Assembly: GCA_943370145.1 (NCBI GenBank)
Contig: CALRPY020000013.1
Location: forward strand, 1 to 64,000
DNA: 64,000 nucleotides
Reading direction: 5' to 3'
Source of the DNA: Ga0077536 sp943370145
GTDB taxonomy: Bacteria > Pseudomonadota > Gammaproteobacteria > Ga0077536
Below are positions 42,421 to 50,765 of this stretch, piece by piece; position 1 is the first letter of the stretch, and every line of letters starts with the position of its first letter. Under the pieces are notes generated by a model. It saw nothing but the letters and a program-made list of their open reading frames with translations, was not told where the DNA came from and ran no database searches. The position numbers were made by a program, and so were the translations under genes.

Positions 42421-42443
42421 TCAATTGACAGTTTGTCAATTGA
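42421..42443. promoter_or_regulatory. 23-bp perfect operator palindrome upstream of the acyl-CoA dehydrogenase
   Basis: TCAATTGACA (42421-42430), GTT, TGTCAATTGA (42434-42443) form a perfect dyad. Additional TTGACA-type half sites lie on either side (42405-42412 and 42447-42455). It is about 70 bases before the acyl-CoA dehydrogenase start and doubles as a -35-like element. The form suits a TetR-family or similar repressor that responds to an acyl-CoA. Confidence 0.75.
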
Positions 42444-42553
42444 TTTTTGACAAACCGGTCGGGGATGGCTTGCCGCGGACCCGCGCGCGCCGTCCGCTGT
42501 GCCCAGTCGCGTGAACGCGTCCAGCGCACCGCATCCGCCCAGTTTTGCGCGTA

Positions 42554-42676
42554 CTGCACAGGGCTGCCCGCGCCGGGCAGGGAGGCCGCGGCCGCGCCGA
42601 TGATGGCCGTGTACAGGCCCTGCGCCGGGCGCGCGCCGGAGCCGATGGCGAAAGCCGTCGCGAGCGGCAGCGCAAC
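42554..42676 (-). pseudogene. Remnant of a SulP-family transporter
   Basis: On the minus strand one frame, with no start codon and out of frame with its neighbours, reads VALPLATAFAIGSGARPAQG, then LYTAIIG and SL-x-GAGSPVQ. This is the conserved N-terminal stretch of SulP sulfate/bicarbonate permeases (VALPLAxAFAI, then GLYTAII). The reading may extend back to about 42800. The rest of the transporter is missing. It fills most of the otherwise empty stretch between RidA and the acyl-CoA dehydrogenase. Confidence 0.6.
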
Positions 42677-42809
42677 GCCGCCGCCGCCGCCGATGATGCC
42701 GGCGACGAAGATGGTCAGCCAGTGGGCGTGTGCATGCAGGCCTGCGCGACGGGCTTCCAGCAGCGCGATGATCCTGTCGCCCGGCAGCCACGGCCGGGGC
42801 GCCGCGGCT

Positions 42810-43202
42810 TCAGTCCAGTCGCGCGATCACCTTGATTTCGACGAGCCCGCCCGGAAAGGCGAGTTCGGTCGTGCCGATTGCGGTCCACGCCGGATAGGGC
42901 TTGTCGACGTAGCGATCCTTGACCTTCATGAACGTGCCCAGGTGCTGCTGCAGGCCGACGTGGAAGGTCGTCATTTCGACCACCTGATCGAAGCCGACAC
43001 CGGCCGCTTCGAGCACGGACTTCACCCCTTCGAAGGCGCAGACGAACTGTGCTTCCGGATCGGCGGGTGGCTTGCCGTCCGCACCGACGCCAATCACGCC
43101 GGAACAGTAGAGGCGGTTGCCGTCCTTGATGGCGGGCGCGAAGTGATACTGCTCGTAGTACACCTCCTGCCCGTTCGGAATCACGACTTCCTTATTCGCC
43201 AT
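42810..43202 (-). CDS. RidA family (YjgF) protein
   Basis: A 130-residue protein of the Rid family. True RidA removes reactive enamines/imines formed by PLP enzymes and needs an Arg near residue 105; here the strand VDKPYPAWTAIGTTELAFPG has the family shape, but the critical Arg appears replaced by a small residue, so it may be one of the Rid subfamilies with other, often catabolic, activities. GGAGG ahead of the ATG at 43202 is clear. It is divergent from the cyclase-family gene, with which it probably shares control. Confidence 0.87.
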   Translation of the reverse strand: MANKEVVIPNGQEVYYEQYHFAPAIKDGNRLYCSGVIGVGADGKPPADPEAQFVCAFEGVKSVLEAAGVGFDQVVEMTTFHVGLQQHLGTFMKVKDRYVDKPYPAWTAIGTTELAFPGGLVEIKVIARLD

Positions 43203-43428
43203 GGTGACCTCCGTTATGTGCTTGCGGGTGGCGGAGCGGCGCGCCGGCCGGCGCGCGGCGTGTCGGCGTCTGGCAGCATAGCGACCCGCCACCGGGGATG
43301 CATCCACCGGCCCGATGATGGCAGACTCGACCGGACGCACGGCGTGGCGCCCCGAACAGGCGGTCGCGTCCGCACGCGCGTCGCGGCCTTTCGCGCAACC
43401 GTCGAAAACCCTGCTGGGAGAACGCCCG

Positions 43429-44397
43429 ATGTCGAACACGAACAAGACCGTGCCACCGGTCGCCGAACTGTTGAAGGACGCACCGAAGAACTGGGGCAAG
43501 TGGGGGCCCGACGACGAGGTCGGCAGCCTCAACTACCTGACGCCCGAGGTGATCCTCGCGGCTGCCGGCTCGATCAGGTCGGGCAAGGTGTTCACGCTGC
43601 AGGTGCCGATGGCGAACCCGGCCGGCGACCCGGTGTGGCCCGGCCGCTCCGGCGCAATCCGCGTCAACGTGATGGACGAGGGGCACTGGATCGCCGGCAA
43701 GGGCCCGCATTTCGACGGCGGCTGTCATTACGCCGACGACTACATGACCTGCTTTCCGCAGGGCTCCACGCAGTACGACGCGCTGGGCCACGTGTGGTGC
43801 GAGGGCCAGATCTGGAACGGCTACGACGCGAAGACGACCATCGGCGGCCTGTCGAAGGCGAGCATCCTGCCGATTGCCGAGAAGGGTGTCGTCGGCCGCG
43901 GCATCCTGCTCGACATCGCGCGCTGGCGCGGCAAGGAGGTGCTCGACGTCGCCGAGACCTTCACCCACGAAGACCTGCTGGCCTGCGCCGCGAGCCAGGG
44001 CTGCGAGATCAGGCCGCGCGACATCCTGGTGGTGCGCACCGGCTGGATCGCAAAGTTCTACAAGGTCTCGCGCGAGGAGTTCTACGGCAATTTCGTCGAG
44101 CCCGGCCTGACCTACAGCCCCGAGCTCGTGAACTGGTTCAAGGACATGGAAATCCCGAACCTGGTCACGGACACCATCGCGAACGAAACGACGGTCGACC
44201 CCGTGTCGGGCGTCGTGCTTCCCCTGCACAATGCGCTGATGCGCAACCTCGGCGTGACCCTGACCGAGATCGCGTGGCTCGACGACCTGGCGGCGGATTG
44301 CGCGCAGGACGGCCAGTACACCTTCCTGTACGTGGCCGCGCCGCTGAAGATCGTCAACGGCGCCGGCGCGCCGGTGAATCCGCTGGCGATCAAGTAG
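43429..44397 (+). CDS. Cyclase family protein (kynurenine-formamidase-like hydrolase)
   Basis: A 322-residue hydrolase of the cyclase/KynB superfamily. The metal-binding region is present in a divergent form (HFDGGCHYADD, about residues 96-106, and STQYDALGHVWCEGQIWNG, 113-131), with His and Asp residues in the expected places. Family members hydrolyse or cyclise amides and lactones in catabolic pathways. GGGAG lies 6 bases before the ATG at 43429. It lies back to back with the RidA-like gene. Confidence 0.85.
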   Translation: MSNTNKTVPPVAELLKDAPKNWGKWGPDDEVGSLNYLTPEVILAAAGSIRSGKVFTLQVPMANPAGDPVWPGRSGAIRVNVMDEGHWIAGKGPHFDGGCHYADDYMTCFPQGSTQYDALGHVWCEGQIWNGYDAKTTIGGLSKASILPIAEKGVVGRGILLDIARWRGKEVLDVAETFTHEDLLACAASQGCEIRPRDILVVRTGWIAKFYKVSREEFYGNFVEPGLTYSPELVNWFKDMEIPNLVTDTIANETTVDPVSGVVLPLHNALMRNLGVTLTEIAWLDDLAADCAQDGQYTFLYVAAPLKIVNGAGAPVNPLAIK

Positions 44398-44432
44398 GGC
44401 GCCAACTTCCCTGCGCAACCCGGGTGGCGCGG

Positions 44433-45461
44433 TCAGCCTGACCCGGGCTGCGCGAGGAGGAGCTCCTTCGCGCGCCCGTACATCGCGGGCAGGCCCAGCG
44501 CCATCTTTTCCCAGGCCGGGTCGGGGCGCTTGCCCTCGCGGTGGAGACGCGTGAAGAGTCCGGTGACAACCGCCATCCGGTAGCCCGCGAGCGCGCGGTA
44601 CCAGGCGAGCCCCGCGCAGTCGCGGCCGGTCAATGCGGTGTATTCCGCAATCATCTCTTCCGGACTCAGCGGATTGTGCGGGGCCCAGTCAGGATGCCAG
44701 CCCGCGCGATCGCCGATCATGACGAGCCAGCCCAGGTCGAAGAGCTGCGCGCCGACACCGGACAGTTCCCAGTCGAGCAGCGCGACCACGCCCCCCCGCG
44801 CATCGAAGAGGATGTTGCCCGGCTGGCAGTCGCCGTGCATGAGTCCGATGGGCGAGGGCGGCGGGCTTCGCGCAAGCAGCAGTTCACGCACTTCCTCGCC
44901 GAGCGCGATCCATCCGGGTTCGGCGGCCTTGGCGAGGATCGGGTCCCAGCGTGCGACTTCGTCCTCGATCGGCTTCGGCTGCTCCCAGTCCGGGAGGTGG
45001 CGCTGCCAGTCGAACTGGTGGACGCGCGCGATCTGGCCCACGGCCTGGCGCCACAGGGTCGCTACCGCGTCCGGCGCGCGATCGAAGGCGGGATCGGGTT
45101 CCCACACGATGAACGCGCGACCCGGCAGGCGCTCGAACATCACGTAGGCGGTTGGAAAGTACTCGTCGTCCGCGCCGGCATACCGGATCGCCGGGACGGG
45201 GAAGCCGTGGGCCTTCAGGGTTTTCAGCAGCGGCACCTGGCGCAGCACGTCGGTGTTGCCGCTGCGGCGCACGCCCGGCGGCGACAGCCGGATGACGAGC
45301 GACTCGACACGCTGGTCGCTGGACTCGTCCCAGATCTCGAAGCCGAAGGTCAGGCCGCCGTGGCTGCCGGAGAAACCGCTCAAGCCCCGGATCGCACCGT
45401 GCGCGCCGTAACGGGCGCGGGCGAAGTGCGTGAGGTGGGTCTGCAGTGCGTCGAGTTCCAT
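44433..45461 (-). CDS. Phosphotransferase family protein (APH-like)
   Basis: A 342-residue kinase-fold protein. The catalytic loop MHGDCQPGNILF (about residues 212-223) and the metal-binding DWELSGVG (about residues 233-240) match the APH/choline-kinase family. In catabolic clusters such proteins sit next to acyl-CoA dehydrogenases and may phosphorylate hydroxy-acyl or alcohol substrates, as in ACAD10/ACAD11 fusions; this is inference. It is divergent from a TetR gene. Confidence 0.85.
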   Translation of the reverse strand: MELDALQTHLTHFARARYGAHGAIRGLSGFSGSHGGLTFGFEIWDESSDQRVESLVIRLSPPGVRRSGNTDVLRQVPLLKTLKAHGFPVPAIRYAGADDEYFPTAYVMFERLPGRAFIVWEPDPAFDRAPDAVATLWRQAVGQIARVHQFDWQRHLPDWEQPKPIEDEVARWDPILAKAAEPGWIALGEEVRELLLARSPPPSPIGLMHGDCQPGNILFDARGGVVALLDWELSGVGAQLFDLGWLVMIGDRAGWHPDWAPHNPLSPEEMIAEYTALTGRDCAGLAWYRALAGYRMAVVTGLFTRLHREGKRPDPAWEKMALGLPAMYGRAKELLLAQPGSG

Positions 45462-45546
45462 CGTGTGCTGCGTCCGGATCGGGTCGTGGTGCGGGAGCGT
45501 GCGCGCAGTTTAACCAAGCGGCGGGCTGTGCAGTGCCGCAAAAATT

Positions 45547-45559
45547 TTAACGTTGTTAA
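45547..45559. promoter_or_regulatory. Dyad upstream of the TetR regulator
   Basis: TTAAC-GTT-GTTAA (45547-45559) is a perfect dyad around GTT, in the AT-rich space between the APH-like gene and the TetR gene. It lies about 30 bases before the TetR start, so it is a likely self-regulated operator. The same central GTT and half-site layout appears in the 42421 palindrome. Confidence 0.55.
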
Positions 45560-45587
45560 GTTTTTTACGCTGTGCCAAGCTCGACCC

Positions 45588-46298
45588 ATGACCGGGCTCG
45601 TCAGTCTTCGCAGCCAGAACATGCAGAAGCGCCGCGCGCGCATCCTCGCCGAGGCGCGCGGCCTGCTCGCGCGCGGCGGCTTCGACGCGATGAGCCTGCG
45701 CGAACTCGCGCGGCTCGCGGGCGTCACGGTGCCGACGATCTACAACCTCGTCGGCAACAAGGAGGAAGTGCTCCTCGCGCTGTTTTCCGAGGTCCTCGAC
45801 GAGATCGAGTCCCGCATCGAGACCGGCCGCAAGGCCGAGCCGCTGGCCCTCGCGACCGCAGTGGTCACCGAGTCGACGGGCCTGTTCGCGGAAGACCAGG
45901 ACTTCTATCGCACGGCCTTCCTCGCCGTCGAATACCTTAACCAGAGTGGCGCGCACGACTCGCGCGTCGCCCAGCTCTACGCCTGGGGGGAGCGGCTCAT
46001 CACCGCCGGGTTCCTCGCCTGCCGCGACGCGCGGCTGCTGCGCGGGCGTATCGCCCCGGCGCAGCTCGGCGAGCTGATCCTGCGCAGCTATCGCTCGAGC
46101 TGCCGCGCGTGGGCCACCGGCCAGATCGAGCTCGCGGAGTTCCGCCGCCTCGCCCTGACCGATGTCCACATCACGCTCGCCGCCGACGCGGTCGAGTCCT
46201 TCCAGGCCTTGTTGCAGAAGAAGATCGCGGAACTCGCCGCGCGCGAACCCGGCAAATCCCTTCCACGTCCCGGTCGACGACAGGAGCACAGACGATGA
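45588..46298 (+). CDS. TetR/AcrR family regulator
   Basis: A 236-residue repressor. The N-terminal helix-turn-helix (MSLRELARLAGVTVPTIYNL, about residues 36-55) is followed by an all-helical ligand domain. The ATG at 45588 is chosen as the start near the HTH; a longer frame would add about 350 residues of antisense sequence. It overlaps the Rieske oxygenase gene by ATGA, so the two are translated together, and it probably controls the local oxygenase and kinase genes. Confidence 0.9.
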   Translation: MTGLVSLRSQNMQKRRARILAEARGLLARGGFDAMSLRELARLAGVTVPTIYNLVGNKEEVLLALFSEVLDEIESRIETGRKAEPLALATAVVTESTGLFAEDQDFYRTAFLAVEYLNQSGAHDSRVAQLYAWGERLITAGFLACRDARLLRGRIAPAQLGELILRSYRSSCRAWATGQIELAEFRRLALTDVHITLAADAVESFQALLQKKIAELAAREPGKSLPRPGRRQEHRR

Positions 46299-47533
46299 AG
46301 CGCGAAACGCAGCTCGAGATCCTGAAGGAATTGTTGGACCACCTCGACAAGCACCGGACCTGCGATGCCGGCAGGGTCGCGGTGAGCCCGACCTCCACCT
46401 ACACCGATCCGGCGCTGGCGCAGCGCGAGTGGGAGGCGTTCTTCGCGAACCACCCGCAGATTCTCGGCCTGTCCGGCGAGCTGCCGACAGCCGGCAGCTA
46501 CATGACCAGCAACGACCTCGGCGTGCCCATCCTCGCCACCCGCGATTCGAACGGGAAATTCCACGCCTTCGTGAACGCCTGCCGGCATCGCGGCGCGGAG
46601 CTCACCAGCGCGCCGCGCGGCGAGGCCAGCCGCTTCATCTGCCCGTTCCACGCGTGGACCTACGCGCCGGACGGGCGTCTAGTCGGCATCCGCGAGGCGG
46701 CCCAGTTCGGCGAGGTCGACAAGGCCTGCCACAGCCTCATCGAACTGCCGAGCGAGGAGAAATACGGCTTCCTGTTCGTGCATCCGCAGGTGGGCGGCAC
46801 GCTCGACGTCGACGCGCTGCTGGGCGGCGAGCTCGCCGACGAGCTCGCCGCGTGGGAACTCGGCGCCGCCGTCTACCAGGGCGAGTCGGTGCTCGACAAG
46901 CCGCTGAACTGGAAGATCGCGAACGACACCTTCGGCGAGATCTACCACTTCACGTCGCTGCACCGGAACACGCTCTCGAACATTCTCCACGGCGACGCGG
47001 CGACCTATCGCGAGTACGGCCGTCACCATCGCCTCGCGCTCGCCAGCAGGTACATCGACACGATGCGCCAGCTGCCGGAATCGGAGTGGAGCGTGCCCGC
47101 GTGCTGCGCGGTCGCCTACCACATCTTCCCCAACATCCAGCTCGTGCTGCTGGCCGGCATGATGGTGCTGGTGCGCATCTATCCGAACCGCGAGAAGGTC
47201 GGCCAGTCGCTGAGCCGGGTGTCGCACTACGCGTCGCCGCAGATCGCCGCGCAACTCGCGGAAGCCGCACGCATCAGCAAGGTCACCGGCGACAACCTGT
47301 ACCAGGCGGACACCTCCGCGCAGCTCGCGCTCGACATCTCGGCAACGCTTGAGCTCTTCGTCAGCACCGTCGAGCACGAGGACTACCTGATGGGCGAAAA
47401 GACGCAGGCGGCGGCGAACAGCGGGAAAATCGACTACTTCCTGTTCGGGCGCAACGAACCCGCGCTCCATCACTTCCACAATAATTACCGCAGCGCGCTG
47501 GGCATGCCGCCGCTGGAGGAATACCGGCCGTGA
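46295..47533 (+). CDS. Rieske non-haem iron oxygenase, alpha subunit
   Basis: A 412-residue aromatic-ring-hydroxylating-type oxygenase. The Rieske cluster is CRHRG and CPFHAW with 17 residues between. The mononuclear iron site is seen as NDTFGEIYHFTSLH (about residues 208-221) with two His; the third ligand is a C-terminal Asp in the usual place. CAGGAG lies before the ATG at 46295. No reductase or ferredoxin gene is adjacent, so electron donors must be encoded elsewhere. Substrate unknown; steroid, phthalate-like or aryl acids are common for this type. Confidence 0.9.
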   Translation: MKRETQLEILKELLDHLDKHRTCDAGRVAVSPTSTYTDPALAQREWEAFFANHPQILGLSGELPTAGSYMTSNDLGVPILATRDSNGKFHAFVNACRHRGAELTSAPRGEASRFICPFHAWTYAPDGRLVGIREAAQFGEVDKACHSLIELPSEEKYGFLFVHPQVGGTLDVDALLGGELADELAAWELGAAVYQGESVLDKPLNWKIANDTFGEIYHFTSLHRNTLSNILHGDAATYREYGRHHRLALASRYIDTMRQLPESEWSVPACCAVAYHIFPNIQLVLLAGMMVLVRIYPNREKVGQSLSRVSHYASPQIAAQLAEAARISKVTGDNLYQADTSAQLALDISATLELFVSTVEHEDYLMGEKTQAAANSGKIDYFLFGRNEPALHHFHNNYRSALGMPPLEEYRP

Positions 47534-47820
47534 TGAGTCGCCTGGCGGCGCAGCGTTACGAGCGAGTGTCGCGTCACCGCACCCGGGTCCCACGCGCTGC
47601 ATGCCCGTTCGCCCCGTGCATTGCTGCAGATGCGGCATGTCGCGTAATGGCGCAGCAGGCGCCGTACGCATTTGCGGGATTCATTACCCGATTGCGCGTG
47701 GCGTAATATCGGACGGTCCGAACAGGCGGGCGCGGGCCGGTCGAGGGCCGGCGCCATCGCCAGGAATCAATCCAATAAGACACACCGCCGGGTTGTCGGT
47801 GCGGTGTGCAGAGGAGCCCA

Positions 47821-49278
47821 ATGTCCACTTCAGTCGAACCCCGCATCGTCATCATCGGCGCCGGCATGGCCGGTATCCTGTCGGTCATCAAGTTCCGCGA
47901 AGCCGGCTACCACGACCTGGTCGTGTACGAGAAGTCGGACCGCATCGGCGGAACCTGGCGCGAGAACACCTACCCCGGCATCGCCTGCGACGTGCCGGCG
48001 CACCTGTATACCTACTCGTTCGAACCGAACCCCGACTGGAGCAGCACCTTCGCGTCCGGCCCGGAGATCCAGCGCTATTTCGAGCGCATCGTGGAAAAGT
48101 ACGATGTGCGGCCGGCCATCCGCTTCAACGAGGCGGTGGACCGCTGCGAATTCATCGACGGTCGCTGGCGCATCAAGACCTCGACCGGCCGCGACGACGT
48201 GGCGGACATCGTCATCGCCGCGAGCGGCGTGCTGCACCATCCCTTCACCGCCGACATCCCGGGGCTGGACAGCTTCGAAGGCGCGCGCTTCCACAGTGCG
48301 CAGTGGGATCACGGCGTCCCGCTCGAGGGCAAGCGCGTCGGCGTGATCGGCACCGGCTCGACCGCCATCCAGATCACCTCCGCGATCGTCGACAAGGTTG
48401 GCCGCTACGATCTCTTCCAGCGCACCGCGCAGTGGGTGATGCCGATCGAGAACAAGGTCTTCACCGAGGAAGAGAAACAGGAAATCCGCACCAACCCGGC
48501 GAAGCTCGATGCGATCCGCGCCGAGGCGAACGAGTACTTCCGCAAGTTCTCGAACGCGGTGATCGATTCAGAATCGCAGGAGATGAAGGAAATCGAGGCG
48601 GCCTGCCTCGCGAATCTCGAAGACAACGTCAAGGATCCAGTGCTGCGCGAGAAGCTGCGGCCGAACTACCGAGCGGGTTGCAAGCGCCTGATCTTCGCGC
48701 CCGACTTCTACCAGGCCATCCAGCACCCGAACGCGCACGTGATCACCGACGGCATCGAGCGCATCGAGCCGAAGGGCGTGCGCCTGAAGACCGGCGAACT
48801 GCGCGAACTGGACGTGCTGGTGATGGCGACCGGCTTCCGCACCGACAGGTTCATCCGTCCGGCCGTGGTGAAAGGCCGTAGCGGGGTGGATCTCGACGAC
48901 GTGTGGGCCGATCACCCGATCGCCTACCTGTCGATCTCGATTCCACAGTTCCCGAACTTCTTCATGCTGAACGGTCCGAACGGCCCGGTCGGCAATTTCT
49001 CGCTGATCCTCATCGCCGAGCACCAGCTTGCCTACATCCTGCAGTTGCTGGAGCAGATCCGCGCCGGCCGCTGCCGCGAGATCGCGGCGAAGTCCGACGC
49101 GTCGCAGACGTTCGAAGCCGTGCGCATCGAGGCGGCGAAGAAGTCGATCTGGGCGACCGGCTGCAAGAGCTGGTATCTCGACAAGAACGGCGTGCCTGCC
49201 AGCTGGCCGTGGTCCCGCGACCGCTTCTTCGAGGTCATGAAGAAGCCCGAACTCGAAGCCTACGAACTCGCGGGCTGA
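47821..49278 (+). CDS. Flavin-containing / Baeyer-Villiger-type monooxygenase
   Basis: A 485-residue FAD and NADPH enzyme. The FAD motif GAGMAG (about residues 14-19), the BVMO-type fingerprint FEGARFHSAQWDHG (about residues 151-164, F-x-G-x3-H-x3-W-D), and the NADPH motif GTGSTA (about residues 178-183) are present. Such enzymes insert oxygen into ketones to give esters or lactones, common in terpenoid and steroid side-chain catabolism. GAGGAG precedes the ATG. Confidence 0.92.
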   Translation: MSTSVEPRIVIIGAGMAGILSVIKFREAGYHDLVVYEKSDRIGGTWRENTYPGIACDVPAHLYTYSFEPNPDWSSTFASGPEIQRYFERIVEKYDVRPAIRFNEAVDRCEFIDGRWRIKTSTGRDDVADIVIAASGVLHHPFTADIPGLDSFEGARFHSAQWDHGVPLEGKRVGVIGTGSTAIQITSAIVDKVGRYDLFQRTAQWVMPIENKVFTEEEKQEIRTNPAKLDAIRAEANEYFRKFSNAVIDSESQEMKEIEAACLANLEDNVKDPVLREKLRPNYRAGCKRLIFAPDFYQAIQHPNAHVITDGIERIEPKGVRLKTGELRELDVLVMATGFRTDRFIRPAVVKGRSGVDLDDVWADHPIAYLSISIPQFPNFFMLNGPNGPVGNFSLILIAEHQLAYILQLLEQIRAGRCREIAAKSDASQTFEAVRIEAAKKSIWATGCKSWYLDKNGVPASWPWSRDRFFEVMKKPELEAYELAG

Positions 49279-49288
49279 GACCCTCCAG

Positions 49289-49324
49289 GCGACCGGGTCT
49301 GGCCTTGGGGCCAGACCCGGTCGC
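49289..49324. terminator. Long hairpin between convergent genes
   Basis: A 16-bp perfect stem (GCGACCGGGTCTGGCC at 49289-49304 and its complement at 49309-49324) closes a 4-base loop. It lies directly after the monooxygenase stop and before the convergent small-protein gene. There is no T-run, but the strength and place suggest a bidirectional terminator or barrier. Confidence 0.6.
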
Positions 49325-49415
49325 CGCGCGTCGGCTGCCCGGCCGACGCATCCCACCCCGCAGCCTGCTTGCCGCCATCGCCTGCCGGCTCCCGCCGGAC
49401 AGGGGCGCGTGCGGC

Positions 49416-49550
49416 TTACTCGCAGGCCAGTGGCGTGCTCGTGCAGGTGGCGGCCTGCTTGTTGGCGACGAGCTGGCCCATGCCGCCGCCGACGCCGGCG
49501 AACACCCCGAGGGCGAGGACCACGATCAAGGTCTGACTGATGCTGCGCAT
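49416..49550 (-). CDS. Tiny membrane protein with a C-terminal Cys pair
   Basis: A 44-residue protein. AAGGAG lies 7 bases before the ATG at 49550. The first 27 residues form one hydrophobic helix (ISQTLIVVLALGVFAGVGGG), followed by a short polar tail with two Cys (CTSTPLAC), ending in Glu and a TAA stop. It is too short to be called by length alone; the strong ribosome site, membrane helix and paired Cys make it credible. No family is recognised. It is convergent with the monooxygenase gene and divergent from the LysR gene. Confidence 0.5.
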   Translation of the reverse strand: MRSISQTLIVVLALGVFAGVGGGMGQLVANKQAATCTSTPLACE

Positions 49551-49678
49551 GACGCTTTCTCCTTTGCTCTGATGTCGTCTGCCGGGTGCATCCCGGCCTT
49601 GGGGCGCATTGTCGCGATCTCGATTCCGGCGATAAACTCCCTCTTCGTTGATTCATCGTTCACGGAGCGTTGACAGTC

Positions 49679-50626
49679 ATGGACACCCTGGCGGGCATGC
49701 GAACCTTCGTGACGGTGGTGTCACTCGGTTCCTTCACCGCGGCGGCCGAGCGGCTCGAGATCTCCAAGGCGCTCGCGAGCAAGTACCTCGCGCAACTCGA
49801 GGCGCGTCTCGGCGTGCGTCTGCTGAACCGCTCGACGCGCACGCTGCACACGACGGAAGCGGGCCGCGCCTACTACGAGCGCTGCCTCAGGATCCTCGAC
49901 GAGATTGATGAACTCGAAGCGGCGCTGCGTGACGGCCGTGACGAACCGCGCGGCACGCTCAGCATCGCCGCGCCCCAGACCTTTGGCGAGCATTTCGTCA
50001 GCGATGCCGCGGCGGCTTTCGTGCTGGCCTGGCCGGCGGTCGACATCGAGCTCCACTTCTCGGACCGGTACGTGAATATCGTCGAGGAAGGAATCGATCT
50101 CGCGATCCGCATCGGCGAGCTCGAGGACTCCAGTCTCGTGTCGCGGCGCCTGAGCGCGGTGCATCTCGTGACCTGTGCCTCGCCGGACTATGTCGCGAGG
50201 CGCGGCAGGCCCCTGGTACCCGACGATCTCCATCACCACGACTGCGTGCGTGATCGGAATTACCGGCGTGGCGCGCGCTGGCCCCTGATGAAGGATGACC
50301 AGACCGTGGATGTTCCCATCAGGGGGCGGCTTACCGTCAACGGCATCACGGCCACGCATCGCGCGACGCTTGCAGGCGCGGGCATCGGCCTGCTCGCGAG
50401 CTACATGGTCGAGGACGACCTCGCGCAGGGCCGGCTCGTGCGCGTGCTCGCAGACTATCGCTCCGCCGAACTGCCGGTGAGCGCGGTGTATCCGCACCGC
50501 CTGTATCTCGCGGCGAAGGTGCAGCGCTTCGTCGATTTCCTCGCCGCGCGGGTCGCGCGTTACGGACTGGGCGATGGCCCGCCCGCGCCCGCGCCGGGGC
50601 CGGGTTTCGTCAGACGGCGGCGCTGA
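49679..50626 (+). CDS. LysR family transcriptional regulator
   Basis: A 315-residue regulator. The winged helix-turn-helix is FTAAAERLEISKALASKYLA (about residues 19-38), with the R-x-L-N-R-S-T-R motif after it, and the effector domain follows with normal length. The Pro-rich tail (PPAPAPGPG) is unusual. ATG at 49679 is preferred; TTG at 49670 is nearer GGAG and in frame. It may control the enoyl-CoA hydratase gene downstream on the same strand. Confidence 0.9.
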   Translation: MDTLAGMRTFVTVVSLGSFTAAAERLEISKALASKYLAQLEARLGVRLLNRSTRTLHTTEAGRAYYERCLRILDEIDELEAALRDGRDEPRGTLSIAAPQTFGEHFVSDAAAAFVLAWPAVDIELHFSDRYVNIVEEGIDLAIRIGELEDSSLVSRRLSAVHLVTCASPDYVARRGRPLVPDDLHHHDCVRDRNYRRGARWPLMKDDQTVDVPIRGRLTVNGITATHRATLAGAGIGLLASYMVEDDLAQGRLVRVLADYRSAELPVSAVYPHRLYLAAKVQRFVDFLAARVARYGLGDGPPAPAPGPGFVRRRR

Positions 50627-50765
50627 TCCGATCCGGGCCGTCGGCCCACATCGACATGCGGCGCTGCAATATACTGGCTGACCGCCAGCGCGGGCAGCGT
50701 GGCCCGGGCCCGCGTGGCAGCATCGTGAGCAAGCGGGTCCGAACCCGCGCAACAGGGAGAGCAAC

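Larger units (their letters stand above)
42353..42809. other. Gap between acyl-CoA dehydrogenase and RidA genes
   Basis: A 457-base region without an intact gene. It holds the operator palindrome at 42421 with flanking half sites and the SulP remnant described separately. Nothing else is supported. Confidence 0.6.

Noticed and set aside
42447..44441. Very long plus-strand frame (664 codons) across RidA and the cyclase gene
   Set aside because: It is composed of Arg, Ala, Pro and Gly runs, is antisense or out of frame to real genes with clear motifs, and has no ribosome site or family match. This is expected in high-GC DNA.
47643..47707. ATTAC / GTAAT pair upstream of the monooxygenase as an operator
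   Set aside because: Five-base arms over a 15-base spacer are too weak to support.
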